From contig NZ_CP038637.1 of assembly GCF_004768545.1 (NCBI RefSeq), positions 1 to 64,000 of the forward strand: a stretch of DNA of 64,000 bases, written 5' to 3'. This stretch comes from Cupriavidus oxalaticus (GTDB lineage Bacteria; Pseudomonadota; Gammaproteobacteria; Burkholderiales; Burkholderiaceae). Below are positions 43,352 through 54,300 of this stretch, one piece after another. The notes beneath the pieces were generated by a model. It saw nothing but the letters and a program-made list of their open reading frames with translations. It was not told where the DNA came from and searched no databases. How positions within the stretch are numbered: position 1 is the stretch's first letter; each line of letters begins with the position of its first letter. The translations under genes and the position numbers were made by a program.

Positions 43352-44056
43352 ATGGATAAGGCATACTTCTCTCACTGGCGTAAGGACGCGCGGCCCTGTC
43401 GCGAGCAAAACCTATTCATTGGCCTTTGCAAACACGTCTATCTTCTCAAAGACGGAACGCTTAAGTACCAAAAGAAGCCCTTAGACCCGCGGGATGTTGG
43501 CAAGGATTTAATCACGCATTTCGTGTTGCTTGACGTCGATACCGGGATTGTGTACGGGGAGTGCCATACGGAAGAATCTCGCGATCTCGCTGGGTTCTTC
43601 GCGCGGGCCTGGTCTAGCAAGCCCGAACATCCCATGCGTGGCATCCCAACACTCTTGAACGTACCGAAAGTAGCGCTCAGCACCGAGGCTTATCGAGAGG
43701 ATCTTGCGCGGCTCCAGCAAGTTCTGTCGATTGACATTGGCGATCTGCCTGGGGGGTTCTCCGCCGGAATTCATGCGGTGAAGGCGTTTGATAAGCGAGT
43801 AGAGGCGTTGGTGTGGCGTTGCAGTATGGACGATTGTGCTGCTGACATTCACATGGCGCAAGCTTTTTCAGCGCTGTTGTCCGCTGAAGCTTGCAGTGGC
43901 ATGTCACACACCTGGCACGAGCAGTGGGCCGACGTTCCCTCTCCCACGGGCGAGTTTTTTGCTGCGGTTGACGATTTGTATGAGGCGCGTGGGGCGTGGC
44001 GTGAGGGGGCTTTCAAATTTGTGCTCGACGGGATCCCTAGACATCATGCGAAGTGA
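43352..44056 (+). CDS. Hypothetical protein with RNase H-like pattern
   Basis: 234 aa from ATG 43352 (GGGAG five bases upstream). The run THFVLLDVDTGIVYGECHTE, then GIPTLLNVPKVALS and a helix, then GIHAVKAFDKRVEAL, has the order of strands seen in DDE transposase/integrase cores, but the second acidic position is Asn-Val. It may therefore be an inactive relative. Weak resemblance only. Confidence 0.45.
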   Translation: MDKAYFSHWRKDARPCREQNLFIGLCKHVYLLKDGTLKYQKKPLDPRDVGKDLITHFVLLDVDTGIVYGECHTEESRDLAGFFARAWSSKPEHPMRGIPTLLNVPKVALSTEAYREDLARLQQVLSIDIGDLPGGFSAGIHAVKAFDKRVEALVWRCSMDDCAADIHMAQAFSALLSAEACSGMSHTWHEQWADVPSPTGEFFAAVDDLYEARGAWREGAFKFVLDGIPRHHAK

Positions 44057-44225
44057 GCCGGCCCTGATAGGAAAAGCTAAGAGGCGACCGCAGATGTACC
44101 GCGAGGTCCTCTGAAACAAAAGAGGCGAACCCACGAGGTGTATGCCATTCTGTGCGGCCTGGTGCAGATCAACGCGGCCCGCCCGTCAATCGAGACGAGT
44201 CAGTGAGCCGCCGTGAAGGGGTTGA

Positions 44226-44537
44226 CTACATCCTCATCCGGGGCCGAGCGCCGGTGCTCTCCTCGTTATCTTGCGGGCGCTCTACGGGCTCGCCGGCCTG
44301 TACTGGCGTACCACCATAGACACGGACACCGCGGCACGGGTCGAAATCCGGATCGTCTGGTCCCCGCCCACCGGCATCGACGCTGCAGGTAGCGTAGGTA
44401 TACATTTCTGCGCAGTCGCGGCGCAGCTGGTCCAGCGATAGTGTGGGGTCGTCCATGACGGGGTCATACCCGACGGTCTCCACATACCAGGCTACGCATT
44501 GAGCCTGACTCATCGTGGTGAAGTCTGGATTGCTCAT
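44226..44537 (-). CDS. Acidic small protein with RPRMRM tail
   Basis: 103 aa. Four Cys (QCVAWY, RRDCAEM, ATCSVDAG, DPCRGV) suggest disulphides or metal, but there is no signal peptide. The last residues, GARPRMRM, are the clearest copy of the shared tail. It is the last gene of the operon that begins at 47727. Confidence 0.65.
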   Translation of the reverse strand: MSNPDFTTMSQAQCVAWYVETVGYDPVMDDPTLSLDQLRRDCAEMYTYATCSVDAGGRGPDDPDFDPCRGVRVYGGTPVQAGEPVERPQDNEESTGARPRMRM

Positions 44538-44550
44538 ATCATCTGCTCCC

Positions 44551-45063
44551 TTACATTCTCATGGCTGGCGCGTTCTTGGCGGCATCCTTCCAGAACATGC
44601 CGAGCTTGCCGAGCTTCTCCTGCGCTGTGCGGCAAAACTCGCCGAAGTCGCCAGGTGAATGCGCCTCCAGGCGGTCCACTTCCGTCCGAAGAAGTCCGAC
44701 CCCGTGCTCGAAATCGCCACGAATGCCCTTCATCACGCCGTTGATCGCGCTGGAGGTGTCGTGACTGATGACACCCGCCGCCTTGGCGGCATCCTGAGTC
44801 TCCTGCAGCGCTCTGAAACTCGCTACGAAGGCCTTGACTAGTGCCTTCACGGAAGCGGAAGCTGCACGCTCCCCGGATACCGAGTCATCCACCACTGCGG
44901 CGAATGCCTGCGTCGTTGCGGCTATTGACTCGACCGCGGTCTGGACGCGCCCGCGGCGAAATGCCGCGATGGCATCCGCTGGGCTGGGCACTACGCTGTT
45001 CGGCGCGCTGGCAATTTGGTTCTCGTTCATGTGTTCGGCAATCGTCATATTGCTCACGAGCAT
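44551..45063 (-). CDS. Helical protein with PAMRM tail
   Basis: 170 aa from ATG 45063, with alternatives a few codons inside. It is Ala-rich and helical (KALVKAFVASFRALQETQDA) with a possible coiled coil, and ends NAPAMRM. It lies 13 bp from the next tailed gene. It has no signal peptide. Confidence 0.65.
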   Translation of the reverse strand: MLVSNMTIAEHMNENQIASAPNSVVPSPADAIAAFRRGRVQTAVESIAATTQAFAAVVDDSVSGERAASASVKALVKAFVASFRALQETQDAAKAAGVISHDTSSAINGVMKGIRGDFEHGVGLLRTEVDRLEAHSPGDFGEFCRTAQEKLGKLGMFWKDAAKNAPAMRM

Positions 45064-45093
45064 GTTCTGTGATCGCTCACTTCTTGCCGCTGC

Positions 45094-46299
45094 CTATCGG
45101 GCATTTGTGCTCTGCGCACGCAACAGCTGGGCCTCGATGGACGGTCGCATTTCCGTGCGCGTCTGGGCCGCGAGGAGTTGACCAAGAGCGACGCCAACCT
45201 TCTCCATCATCCGTAGATTCTGCAACTGCAGCTCGTTGGAGTAGGCCTGCATGAAGATCATTTCGCGTTGCAGCTTCTCCGGACTCGCTTCCGCTGCCAT
45301 GGCAACCACCCAGTAGGGGTTTCGGAAGCGTCGACCCGACTCGAAGTCCATCATCTCGGCGAGGCTCATCGAGCCGTTCTTCGCCTGCTTGGATGCTGTC
45401 ATGTCGAAATACTTGGCCGCGTGGTCAGCCTTCTTGATCTCCTGAATCAAGCGGTTGCTGCCCGGGAACGGCATACGCGAGGCGATCAAGTCGAACTGGA
45501 TCTTCTCCGCGGCACTCATGTTCGCCTGGTACATCTTCTGCAGAGCGATATAGCTCTTGCCCTGCTCGGTAGCAGCCTCGGCCTTTGTGATGTTCTGGGG
45601 AGGATGCGGATCGAGCGATAGCCGCGCGTACGCGCGTGCCGCTTCCTCCTGCTCCGTTGAGAACGTCAGTTCGGGATCCTTGCCAGGCATGCCCGCTCCG
45701 GTCAGGATTGATTCGACGTTCGCGTCGCCGTCCGGCATGCTCGAACCACCGCAGCCCGCGTAGCCCAAACGCTGCTCAACCGCATTGCAATACTTTGCCG
45801 TGTGGATCGCATGTGACTGTCTGCGCGCCACTTCGGGCGACGGGAACGGATCGTTCAAGGCTTTGCCGAGAACGGGGCTGCTGACGGATGAACCACCGCC
45901 ACCACCCCGCTTGTATCCCGACGACTTGCCGCCCGTTGCAACCGTCGCCTGGCTTGCATAGTTGCCGCTGGAGTTGGAGCACGGGTCAATTGGCAGCTCT
46001 GTCTCCCGCTCGACCCGCTCCTTCTCGGCTCGCCGCTGGGTTTCAATCTGGATCTCGCGCTGCTGATTCGCGGATTGCACGACAGCATCCGAGATCTTGG
46101 AGCCTACGTTTGCCACGTTGGTACTGAGGAGATTGATGGCGTTGGTAATCGTTCCGGACGTGGTAGTTATCGTTGTCGTGATCATCGTACTGGCTGCCTG
46201 GACCGCAGCAACAACGCACGAATCGCATACGGCATAGGCCGATGGTGACGCCGTGGCCGCAGCCACGGCGGTGAGGGCGAAGAGCTTCTTTCGTTTCAC
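45094..46299 (-). CDS. Exported protein of a probable transfer region
   Basis: 401 aa. The N-terminus KRKKLFALTAVAAATASPSA is a signal peptide (Cys pair CDSC just after). A Ser/Thr-rich part, a Gly-rich linker, and a helical C-terminal half (LQREMIFMQAYSNELQLQNL) follow. Several further Cys may form disulphides. The layout resembles periplasmic T4SS accessory proteins such as TraW or VirB5-like, but I cannot name it. It overlaps the upstream gene by four bases. Confidence 0.6.
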   Translation of the reverse strand: MKRKKLFALTAVAAATASPSAYAVCDSCVVAAVQAASTMITTTITTTSGTITNAINLLSTNVANVGSKISDAVVQSANQQREIQIETQRRAEKERVERETELPIDPCSNSSGNYASQATVATGGKSSGYKRGGGGGSSVSSPVLGKALNDPFPSPEVARRQSHAIHTAKYCNAVEQRLGYAGCGGSSMPDGDANVESILTGAGMPGKDPELTFSTEQEEAARAYARLSLDPHPPQNITKAEAATEQGKSYIALQKMYQANMSAAEKIQFDLIASRMPFPGSNRLIQEIKKADHAAKYFDMTASKQAKNGSMSLAEMMDFESGRRFRNPYWVVAMAAEASPEKLQREMIFMQAYSNELQLQNLRMMEKVGVALGQLLAAQTRTEMRPSIEAQLLRAQSTNAR

Positions 46300-46814
46300 T
46301 GGAAGAACCTCCTGAGCGAATCCACGAAGCCGCCTGCACTACCAGATGATGCCGAACTGCTTTGGCCGGCGATCCCGCCACCATTGATGACTCCGGGGAG
46401 GGTGTTTCCGATGCCCCCCGGCAAGGAATTGGTCGCACCCTTGATCGCATCGTTCGCGGTATTGCGTGCTGCCTGGACCGCGGCATCGTAGTTCTGTTGC
46501 GCCTTCTTGGTCAGGCCCTCGCAGGCCTGCTGCTTCACGCGCCTGAAAGCCTCCTGCAAGATCGTGGTCGACGGCAACTGGGTTGGATAGCTGGGGAAGT
46601 TGTCCAGGCACATCCTCATGAGGTCGTTGGCCTTCTGCAGGACTTCGAAGCGTGTGTCGATATCGTTCATGCGACGATCCCGCTCTTCCTGGCGCTTCTG
46701 CTCCATGGCTGCGGAAATGTCGCAGCCCTGCTGCACTGCGTTTGCGTGCGGGCTCAGGCCCGCGGCTAGCAAAACCACCGTCACGCAGCGGGCGCGTAGG
46801 GTCATCCTTTTCAT
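46296..46814 (-). CDS. Exported helical protein
   Basis: 172 aa. Signal peptide ending near PHANA (VTVVLLAAGLSPHANAVQQ), then a charged coiled coil and a Gly/Ser-rich end. Four Cys. Overlaps both neighbours by four bases, so the three exported or cytosolic genes are translationally coupled. Probably part of the same envelope complex. Confidence 0.6.
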   Translation of the reverse strand: MKRMTLRARCVTVVLLAAGLSPHANAVQQGCDISAAMEQKRQEERDRRMNDIDTRFEVLQKANDLMRMCLDNFPSYPTQLPSTTILQEAFRRVKQQACEGLTKKAQQNYDAAVQAARNTANDAIKGATNSLPGGIGNTLPGVINGGGIAGQSSSASSGSAGGFVDSLRRFFQ

Positions 46815-47302
46815 GCCTTCCCCAGACGCAGGGCGTTCCCTGACGAATGTGTGTCGGTTGGCTTGTCGGCCATGCCCTCCACCTTTGTCTCAAGCACAGC
46901 CACCTTCCGCTCAAGCTGCAACACAAACATGGCGTTGCGAAGGTTCGGCGCACCGGCCTCCGTTGCCACCCACGCAAAGGTCTTGAGAAGTTGCCTGTCA
47001 GCTGCGCTGTCGGTGGTCTCGTGCAGGTCATAGCAAGGATCAGCAAGCCAATCCTCAACGGCCTGCCTCTGGCGGTACACGGCGCCCTCGATGGCGTGCA
47101 CGTTCATTTCCGCCTTGCCGCGACGTTCAACGGCCTCGATCAGGGCGTGGACGCTGAGTTGTGTATCCATCCCTACCGCACCAAAGCGCGTCGCCTGCGC
47201 ATGCGCATCGGCGACCAGCGCCATCTCACTGGGAGCAAGCTCGACGCCAAACGCGTCGGCCACGCCCCTGACGCGAGCCAAACTCGGTTCATTGTGTGCC
47301 AT
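46811..47302 (-). CDS. Hypothetical cytosolic protein
   Basis: 163 aa from ATG 47302. It is helical and acidic (HALIEAVERRGKAEMNVHAI) without signal peptide. Its end overlaps the 46814 start. No family was recognised. Confidence 0.55.
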   Translation of the reverse strand: MAHNEPSLARVRGVADAFGVELAPSEMALVADAHAQATRFGAVGMDTQLSVHALIEAVERRGKAEMNVHAIEGAVYRQRQAVEDWLADPCYDLHETTDSAADRQLLKTFAWVATEAGAPNLRNAMFVLQLERKVAVLETKVEGMADKPTDTHSSGNALRLGKA

Positions 47303-47316
47303 TGCCTCTCCCGGTC

Positions 47317-47727
47317 CTAGATCACTGACGGCTGCCAAGTTGCCCGACGACGCTGTTCAGGAGGCAACCAGGCGTACTCAAACATGGGGTACAACTCGAC
47401 GGTCTTCCCTCGCTCAGGAGAAAAGATCAGCTCAGAAGCCCGAGATAGCAGGAGGATCACGGGTTGCGCGTTCTCATCCTCTAACTCGACGCGCCGGCCC
47501 AAGAGACTTTGCTCCGACGCCGAATATCGGGCGCGGAGGGGCGCACCGAAGATGCGCGCGCTCAGCACGCTTGCGACGTCAACCACCATCGGCAGGAAGC
47601 CGCCATGGTGGAAAACCTCATCGTGGCCAAAGTCTTGTCCGTTCAGGACGAAGGAGCAGCCCAAAGCCCGCTCGTAATAGACGGCGAGCGCACGGGGATG
47701 CTCCACAGGAATCCGGAAAGCGTCCAT
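47317..47727 (-). CDS. Hypothetical protein, first gene behind operator site 5
   Basis: 136 aa from ATG 47727. The first 40 residues (HPRALAVYYERALGCSFVLN) resemble the glyoxalase/VOC fold. No ribosome-binding site is visible; the operator ends 8 bp upstream, so the message may be leaderless. The rest is beta-rich (VELEDENAQPVILLL). Confidence 0.55.
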   Translation of the reverse strand: MDAFRIPVEHPRALAVYYERALGCSFVLNGQDFGHDEVFHHGGFLPMVVDVASVLSARIFGAPLRARYSASEQSLLGRRVELEDENAQPVILLLSRASELIFSPERGKTVELYPMFEYAWLPPEQRRRATWQPSVI

Positions 47728-47734
47728 ATTATTC

Positions 47735-47754
47735 TGTACCGTTATAGTGATACG
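47735..47754. promoter_or_regulatory. Backbone operator site 5
   Basis: On the minus strand CGTATC-N8-GGTACA. It sits directly before the 47727 start and behind the end of the polyvalent-protein operon. Confidence 0.7.
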
Positions 47755-47765
47755 TATTTTACAGC

Positions 47766-48179
47766 CTAACGCGGGCGAACGCGTACTGCCACAGTGCAGT
47801 GGTCCTTTACCGTCCCGTCCCGGGCTTCCGATTCCCGCGGCCCCAACTCTTCCCGCCGAGCGAGTTGACGCAGCTTGTCCATCACGCCTTTGGGATCCGA
47901 GAGCAAAGCTCCCGCGACGGCTCGTGGGTCTACACCCAAGGCATCGCAGCAAAGGGAGAACGGTATCGTCGCTGCATCACCGGTTCTATCAGCAATCCAA
48001 CGCTTCGCAGACTCGTGATTCAATCTGACTTCATGTGCGCCTCGCGCTTGGTCGTTGTATGCCGGCAATGGCCGTGCAAGATCGGCAGCTGCCAATTCCA
48101 GCATCTCAATGGCCAGATGCTTGAAGATCGATCCCCCGGCAAGTCGCTTCTCGTCCGCCTCAAGCACAGCTTGCGACAT
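47766..48179 (-). CDS. Hypothetical protein with basic end
   Basis: 137 aa, helical, with a short segment RGAHEVRLNHESAKRWIADR. It ends VRVRPR, basic but without the Met. It overlaps the upstream small gene. No family was recognised. Confidence 0.55.
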   Translation of the reverse strand: MSQAVLEADEKRLAGGSIFKHLAIEMLELAAADLARPLPAYNDQARGAHEVRLNHESAKRWIADRTGDAATIPFSLCCDALGVDPRAVAGALLSDPKGVMDKLRQLARREELGPRESEARDGTVKDHCTVAVRVRPR

Positions 48180-48354
48180 TGCTTCTCCCCTCCCGGAGTT
48201 TGCGCAGGATGCGGTCCCGCATCTCGGCTGCCGGGTCTCCGTCAGCTACTGGTGCAGGGGCCGTGGCCGACATATATCGGCCTTTGAAATAGTCCCACTC
48301 TTCGGGCGACAGACATTCCTGGGCCGCGCTCAGGAACCGGATCAGCATTGTCAT
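48160..48354 (-). CDS. Small helical hypothetical protein
   Basis: 64 aa; overlaps the next gene by 20 bases and lies 7 bp after the large polyvalent gene. Short helices only (EMRDRILRKLREG). No function can be given. Confidence 0.5.
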   Translation of the reverse strand: MTMLIRFLSAAQECLSPEEWDYFKGRYMSATAPAPVADGDPAAEMRDRILRKLREGRSNVASCA

Positions 48355-48361
48355 CTCGCTC

Positions 48362-51300
48362 CTACGCGGCCTTTGGCCGCAGTGTTTGACTGGCCTGTGG
48401 CGCCATCTCGAACTTTGTACGTGCGACGTCGAGAAAGTCCTTCATTGCGGTGTTGATCGTCACTCGATCCCTGCCGGTGGGATACGCTGAATGTGGCCGC
48501 ATGTCGTGCGCGGATTCCTCCGTGCCGTGAACAAGATAGTCCTCCCGCCAGCCGTTTTCCTCGATCTGGTCCTGAACGTAGCTTTCGAAGGCGCGAGCCG
48601 TCAGCTCTCGCATCTGGGACCAGTATGGCTGCGCCTTCTTCTTGTCGAAGTGCTGCGCACTGACGGCGTACTGCGTATACGTTCGATTCTGTGCATAGGA
48701 ACACTCTCGGCGCAGTGCATCTTCGCTGCAAAGCGCGTAGGACTGAATGTAGCCACGGATATGCTTGCCTAGCACCATCAGACGGATGTCATGATCCGCT
48801 TTCGCCTTGCCGGTCAGACCCACTACCGGCAGCTCTCGCAAAGCCTCCTGCAGCGGATGCTTCGCCCAAACGCACTTTCGCGCGTCCGGATCGTTGGCTT
48901 CGAGCCGTAGCTGGTCGAGATACTTCCGGGAAGTCTGCTTAACGATCTCCATTGACGCACCCGGTTGCGCGGCCAGGAGGATATTTTCCAGCGAGGTAAG
49001 CAGCGCACGCTCTTCCTTCGCCAGGTCATTCTGCACGGCGCGAAGGACTTCCTCGTCAGACCACGCCCGGGTGCTGATCGAATCGACCAGCTTCAGTAGG
49101 GGCCGCATCTCTTCCATGTCCGCGGGCAGCTTGTTCCAGTTGGCGTAGATCGCTGTCTTGAAGTCACCCCGTCGCCTGCCACGCTGGACGGCGAGGAACA
49201 ACTCAGAGGCGAAGTATGAGTTCGTGAGCGTTGGCGCCATGGCCGCACGCTTCTCAGACGCCTCCGCCTTCAGCTTCTCGCCCACATAATCATCAAATGC
49301 GTGCCACCATTCATGCGCCAGCGCCCCGGCCCCGCGTAGTCGTGTGAGGTTGATGACCTTCCGAGCGCACTCGTAGTGCGCAAGGGCCCGCCCGACGCCG
49401 CGCGATCCGAACGCCAGAGCCAGGGTGCCGTCAAGGCTTAGGGCCTGCTTTTCCACATCAAGCACGCGCGCCAGGGTACACAAGGCGTCGTAGGCGCGGT
49501 TCAGGACGTCTTGTCGTTCGGTATCCGGCAGCCAGTTTCCGAATTCGCATGCACGGAAGCCGAAATCATTCAAAAGGTCATCGGGCGCGATGTTGCGACC
49601 GCGGCGCTCATCCGGCAGTCCGTCACGGATTACCTTTGCGAGGTGTGGACGCGCCAGTGCTTGCTTGTCTGCATCCCCGCTCTCACGGTTTTCCATGGTC
49701 TGCTTGCGCTTTTCCGCGGTCTGCTGCCGTTGGGCCTCCAGAAAGTCGTAGAACCCTTCCGAATCCATATCTCGCGGACGCTGCCACTCGTCGCCGATCT
49801 TGAACTGCTTCGAGTGATACGGATAGGCGGCTGCCCTGTATCCGTCCTCAGCATCAAACAGGTAGCGGTTGACGAACCTAAAGCCACTGCGCGAAGCGGC
49901 ATAGAGCATCTCGCCATACTCGGTCGGCATAGAGCGCGAGGTCCCATGGGGCCGCTCCTCTCGCACCAGAAGACCAGCACTAACCAGGCCATCCTCGAAT
50001 GCGGAGAGATCGTCCTTCGTCTTGATCCTGACCGAAAGATCCTGGAGCTTTCGCGCCATGTCTACATAGATCTCGACATGGTCAAGTTGCTTGGGGGCGG
50101 CGGGAAACTCGCGGCGCATCGTCTGGACGAAGAGCGCGACTCTGGCATCGACGCCGCTCTCGCGATAGTCGGCTAGGGATCGTGACGGCCACACGTTGTC
50201 TTTCGTGACCAGCTCCAGCTTCTCCCGGTCGTTCATGTCGGCCAGATCTTCAACTCGCAAGGCGGAGCTGTAGAAGTCCTTGCGGGCTCCCCCGATCTTC
50301 TCCCCAGCATCTTCGATGCGTTCTCGCGCCGCGTCAGGATTCTTGGCCGAACGTCGGCGGCGGACCGGTTGCTCCTCGGTGAGCGCGTCGTCAGCGGCTT
50401 CCCGGTCCTGTGCTGCGACGGCAGCACTCTTCTCGCTCTCAATGGCGGCTTGCGCTTCCTTCCAAAGGCTTGCAAGCGGAAACTGATGACCCAATGGCGC
50501 ATCGACCATCAGGTGCTTTGCCAGAACACCGGCCCCTGCGCCTGCCCATGCCTGGAACGAGTGCCCCTTGTAAATTCCAGGCATTACCGACTCTGGGACG
50601 GCGAGCCTTTCATGCCTCATGAGAAAGGCGACGTAAGCCACCGCCGCTGCCCGCGCTTCGTCTTCGCTCAGCCGGTGGCCACCGTCCTCCGCGTCCGCAT
50701 CTGACTCGAAACCAGCGTAGGCGAGCAGCCGCTCAAACTCGCCGGCTTGCAGGCGCGTATCGGTCCGGATGAACTCAAACAGCCCAGCCGTTTCCAGAGT
50801 TCCCTGCTCGCGGAAGTGGTCGAGGTCGTTGCGGTAGATGTCATACTGGTCGGTCCCGCGGAAGCGGATCTCGACGCACCAGTCATCGCCGGACTGCACG
50901 ACCTGGTAGTGATTGTCTAAGTCGACACCTCTGTACGCCGCCGCCAGCGTGTTGGCGAGTGCCTCGCTGGAGACAAGCGTGTCAGGCACGCTTGTCCAAT
51001 GGCCGCACCGATAGCGCTCATTCTCCTCCAGGTCTGCGGTTCGCTCGCGCCAGAGCGCGGCCTTCGGCTCGCTAGCGAGCAGGACGCTCACCAAGCCGGC
51101 AAACGCCGCCGGGTGCTCGTCCCAGATCCTGACCAGCTCGGCGTAGTCCTCCACGCTCGCCTTGTCTGTCTGAAACAGCGACACAGCGGCTTCCAGAACC
51201 AGTTTGGCGCGCTGCTCCATCACTGCAGCGTCTGGCGTTTCGCCCGACACCTGCGACGCAGCAGATGCCTGCCATTCCGGATCGGTCGCGAGTTTGTACT

Positions 51301-54300
51301 TGATCGCGCCGAACATCTCAGCCCAGTGGGTGATGCGCTCGGCCTCGCTCCCGGCATCCCCAGCCAGTTGGGAGTCCGGTTGAGGCGCCGCCTCATGGGC
51401 CAGGGCCCGCGAGCGTTCTGCCTCTTGATTGGCCATCGCGATCTTGTGCTGCGCGAAAAGGTAGTTGCCCAGCTGTCGCACCCGGTCGGGAGACAAGCCG
51501 CTGACCGCGCTGTAGTGCTCCGGCTGACCAAGCCACGCGGCGGCTGCGGACTTGGCCAACTCTGGCTTCTCACGGGCATACTGCGACAAGAAGAAATCGG
51601 CATTGGCGACGGCGTCAGTGAGGCCCCGGAATCCGGAGTGCTCACTGCGGCGGATACTGGCGACTTCGAGAAGCACGTCGACACGCTGACGCTCGGCCTC
51701 GGCGTTACCTTGCAAGGCAGCCAGGAGAACGCCACGGGTCAGCTTCCCCTCTACAGAGCAAACGTGCTTTCCGCGGAACAGCACCTTCCTGAATCGACCG
51801 TCCGCTTCCACCGAAAAGCCGGCATCGGCGAACGAAGAGGCCGCCTGAGCTGCCTCCACAGCAGCATCGAGATCCTCCGTCGTAGTGCCCGCAGCATCAC
51901 GCACGTCAGCTTCCCGCTCTTTGGCACGCTGCGCCTGTGCGAGGTCTGCTTGGATTGCCGCCTGGCTTAACACCTTCTCAATGCGCGCGGCCCGCCCGTC
52001 TGCAGGCGCATCCTTCGTGAGGATCTTGCTGCGCAGGATATTCGCATCAGCCGATACCTCGATGTCGGCATCCACGCCGGCCTCAACGATCTGCTGCAGC
52101 CGCGGCGCAAGGCGGCTGTCGGCCAACGCGCCCAGAATATGAACCGCTTTGGGCTTGCTCTCGCGCAGGAATGCGACGAACTCGTCTGGCGTAATCGCGG
52201 CAGCGTTCGACGGAATCCCGACGATGAAGCGGTCGCTCCCAAGAATTTCGACCACTCTCGCGTAGGCTTCGGAGAGCGACAGATCGCCACGCTGCAGCGG
52301 CACGACTGGCCGCGACACCTGGAACTCGGTCTCGACCTTGATCCAGTCCCGATACTGCTTCACCAGGTCGAGGGATGCAGCTTGATCGCCCACCACATCC
52401 GGCATCACCAACATGGGAGGCGTGATCTTTTCCTCCGAAGGGTTGGCTTCGGCAATGTACCGTTGCAGTTGCTCGTACTTCTTGAGCACCGCATCGAAAT
52501 CCATCGGTCGCACATCCCCGCTCTTGAGGCCTCGCTTGAAGAGACCGAACGCACCGGAGTCAACGAAGACTTGCGCTCGCATGTTCACGATACGATCCGC
52601 AAGCTCGCGCATGGCGACGTCGGACAGCTCGCCAATGTCGACACCAACGCCATGCTCAGCGCGGGCTGCAGGATGGAAGTCCTTGGCGCGCGACATGCCG
52701 GACGCAAACCGGCTCACGCGCTCTTGCAATGCCGTGACGCGCCGGCTTACTCGCTCTTGCAATACCTTGGCGCGCCAATCCTGCTCGCTAGCCTCCTCCG
52801 CCTCTGCATCATCCTCTGTCGCGGGCGCCTCCATGGCGCGGCGGACAAAATCGCCCACTTGGCGCGTGGCCTCAGCTGAGTACGGGCCTTCCCACTCCTC
52901 GACCCATTCTTCCCACGCCAGCCTGCGTACTTGGATCGTAGTGCTATTGGCGTCCAGCTCGGCGTGGACTTCGTGTCCACTGCCGAGATCCACTGACCAG
53001 CTGCGCGGGTTCAGCCCATCCATTTCAAGGCCAAGGGAGCGCATGGCTATCGCAAATTGACGCAGCCGCGCCGCCTTTGTATCGTCATCCAGCTGGTCGT
53101 CTGTATCTGCCTCGCGCGACCACTGCGCCAAGACGCTCTCCGCGTCTGCTAGGTCATCGTGCTTGCTGTACTCGTAGTCGCCGTCCTTCAGGCGGGAGAC
53201 CGTGAACACACTGGTGGTGCCCGGACCCGCGTGCGCGGACAGAGAGAGTCGATCACTGCGGCTGGGGTGTTCCCAGTCGCAGCCGACTTCCCCGGATGGC
53301 ATCAGGCCGGCAGCCTTGGCGACCTGGTCGGCTGCTGCAATGCGTGCCTTCGCCCTCTCGGTAGGATCGCCGATAGCCTCGAACTCCGCCCGGGCCTGCG
53401 CTTTAAGGGCCTCGTCCGCCTGCCCCGGAGTATCGTAGGTTCCACTCGCATACTCGCCGCCGAAGAAGCGGACCACGGAGTATTTTGTCTTGCCGCTATG
53501 CAACGGGCTATAGACTCGTAGTTCGACGTAGGTGTCATCACTACGACTCCCCTTCTCCCACGAGGAGCCATCGCTGTACTCCGGCTTCTGCATGCCGTTC
53601 GCCTGGCCGATGGCCTTCGCGGTGGCCAGCCGCTCTTGGTAATGCGCATCGCGCGCTGCGTTTCGAACCTGATTCAGCTTTGTGCCGACACGGTGCAGGA
53701 TTTCTGTGGTCGGATGATCCTCGCGCGTGCCGCGCGGCGGCTGGAGTTGCTCAATCAGCCGCTTCGCGGCAACAAGGACTGACTCCTTCGCTTCGGAGGT
53801 AATGACATCGACCTTGCTGGCTAGCGCTTGGACATGACTTTGCAACTGCTCGTGCCGCTTTGTAGAAGCGGCTCGTCGGTCGAGCGCTCGCCAACCCTTC
53901 ACCCATTCCCCGAGCGTTGCCCATTGTAGGTTGGTCCCCGGTGTCTTGTTCTCGTGGGTCCGATCGCTCGCCTTTGCACGGAACGCCTCGTTCTCGGCGA
54001 CTCGCGTGCGGAACTCGTCAGCAGTGACGGATTTGGTCCGCTCGCCCAGCTGATCGCGGTTCACCGTGACATACACGATGAACGGGTTGTCGGTGGGAAC
54101 ATCATGCTTGACCCGCCACGCGTTCTCGCCATTCTCGTCAACCAGGACGTCACCCTTACTGGCGACGAGTTCGCGCCCGGAACGCTGTCTGGCTTCTGCT
54201 TCGGCCTGGACCTGTGCTTCCGCTTCTCTGGCGGCTACGGTCAACGCCAAGACCTGGTCAAGCTCATCGTTGATCAGGCTTCGCTGGTAGTTCAGCGACC

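Noticed and set aside
50999..51970. 323-codon plus-strand frame opposite the 2206-aa gene
   Set aside because: It lies fully inside the polyvalent protein gene, without motif or ribosome-binding site.
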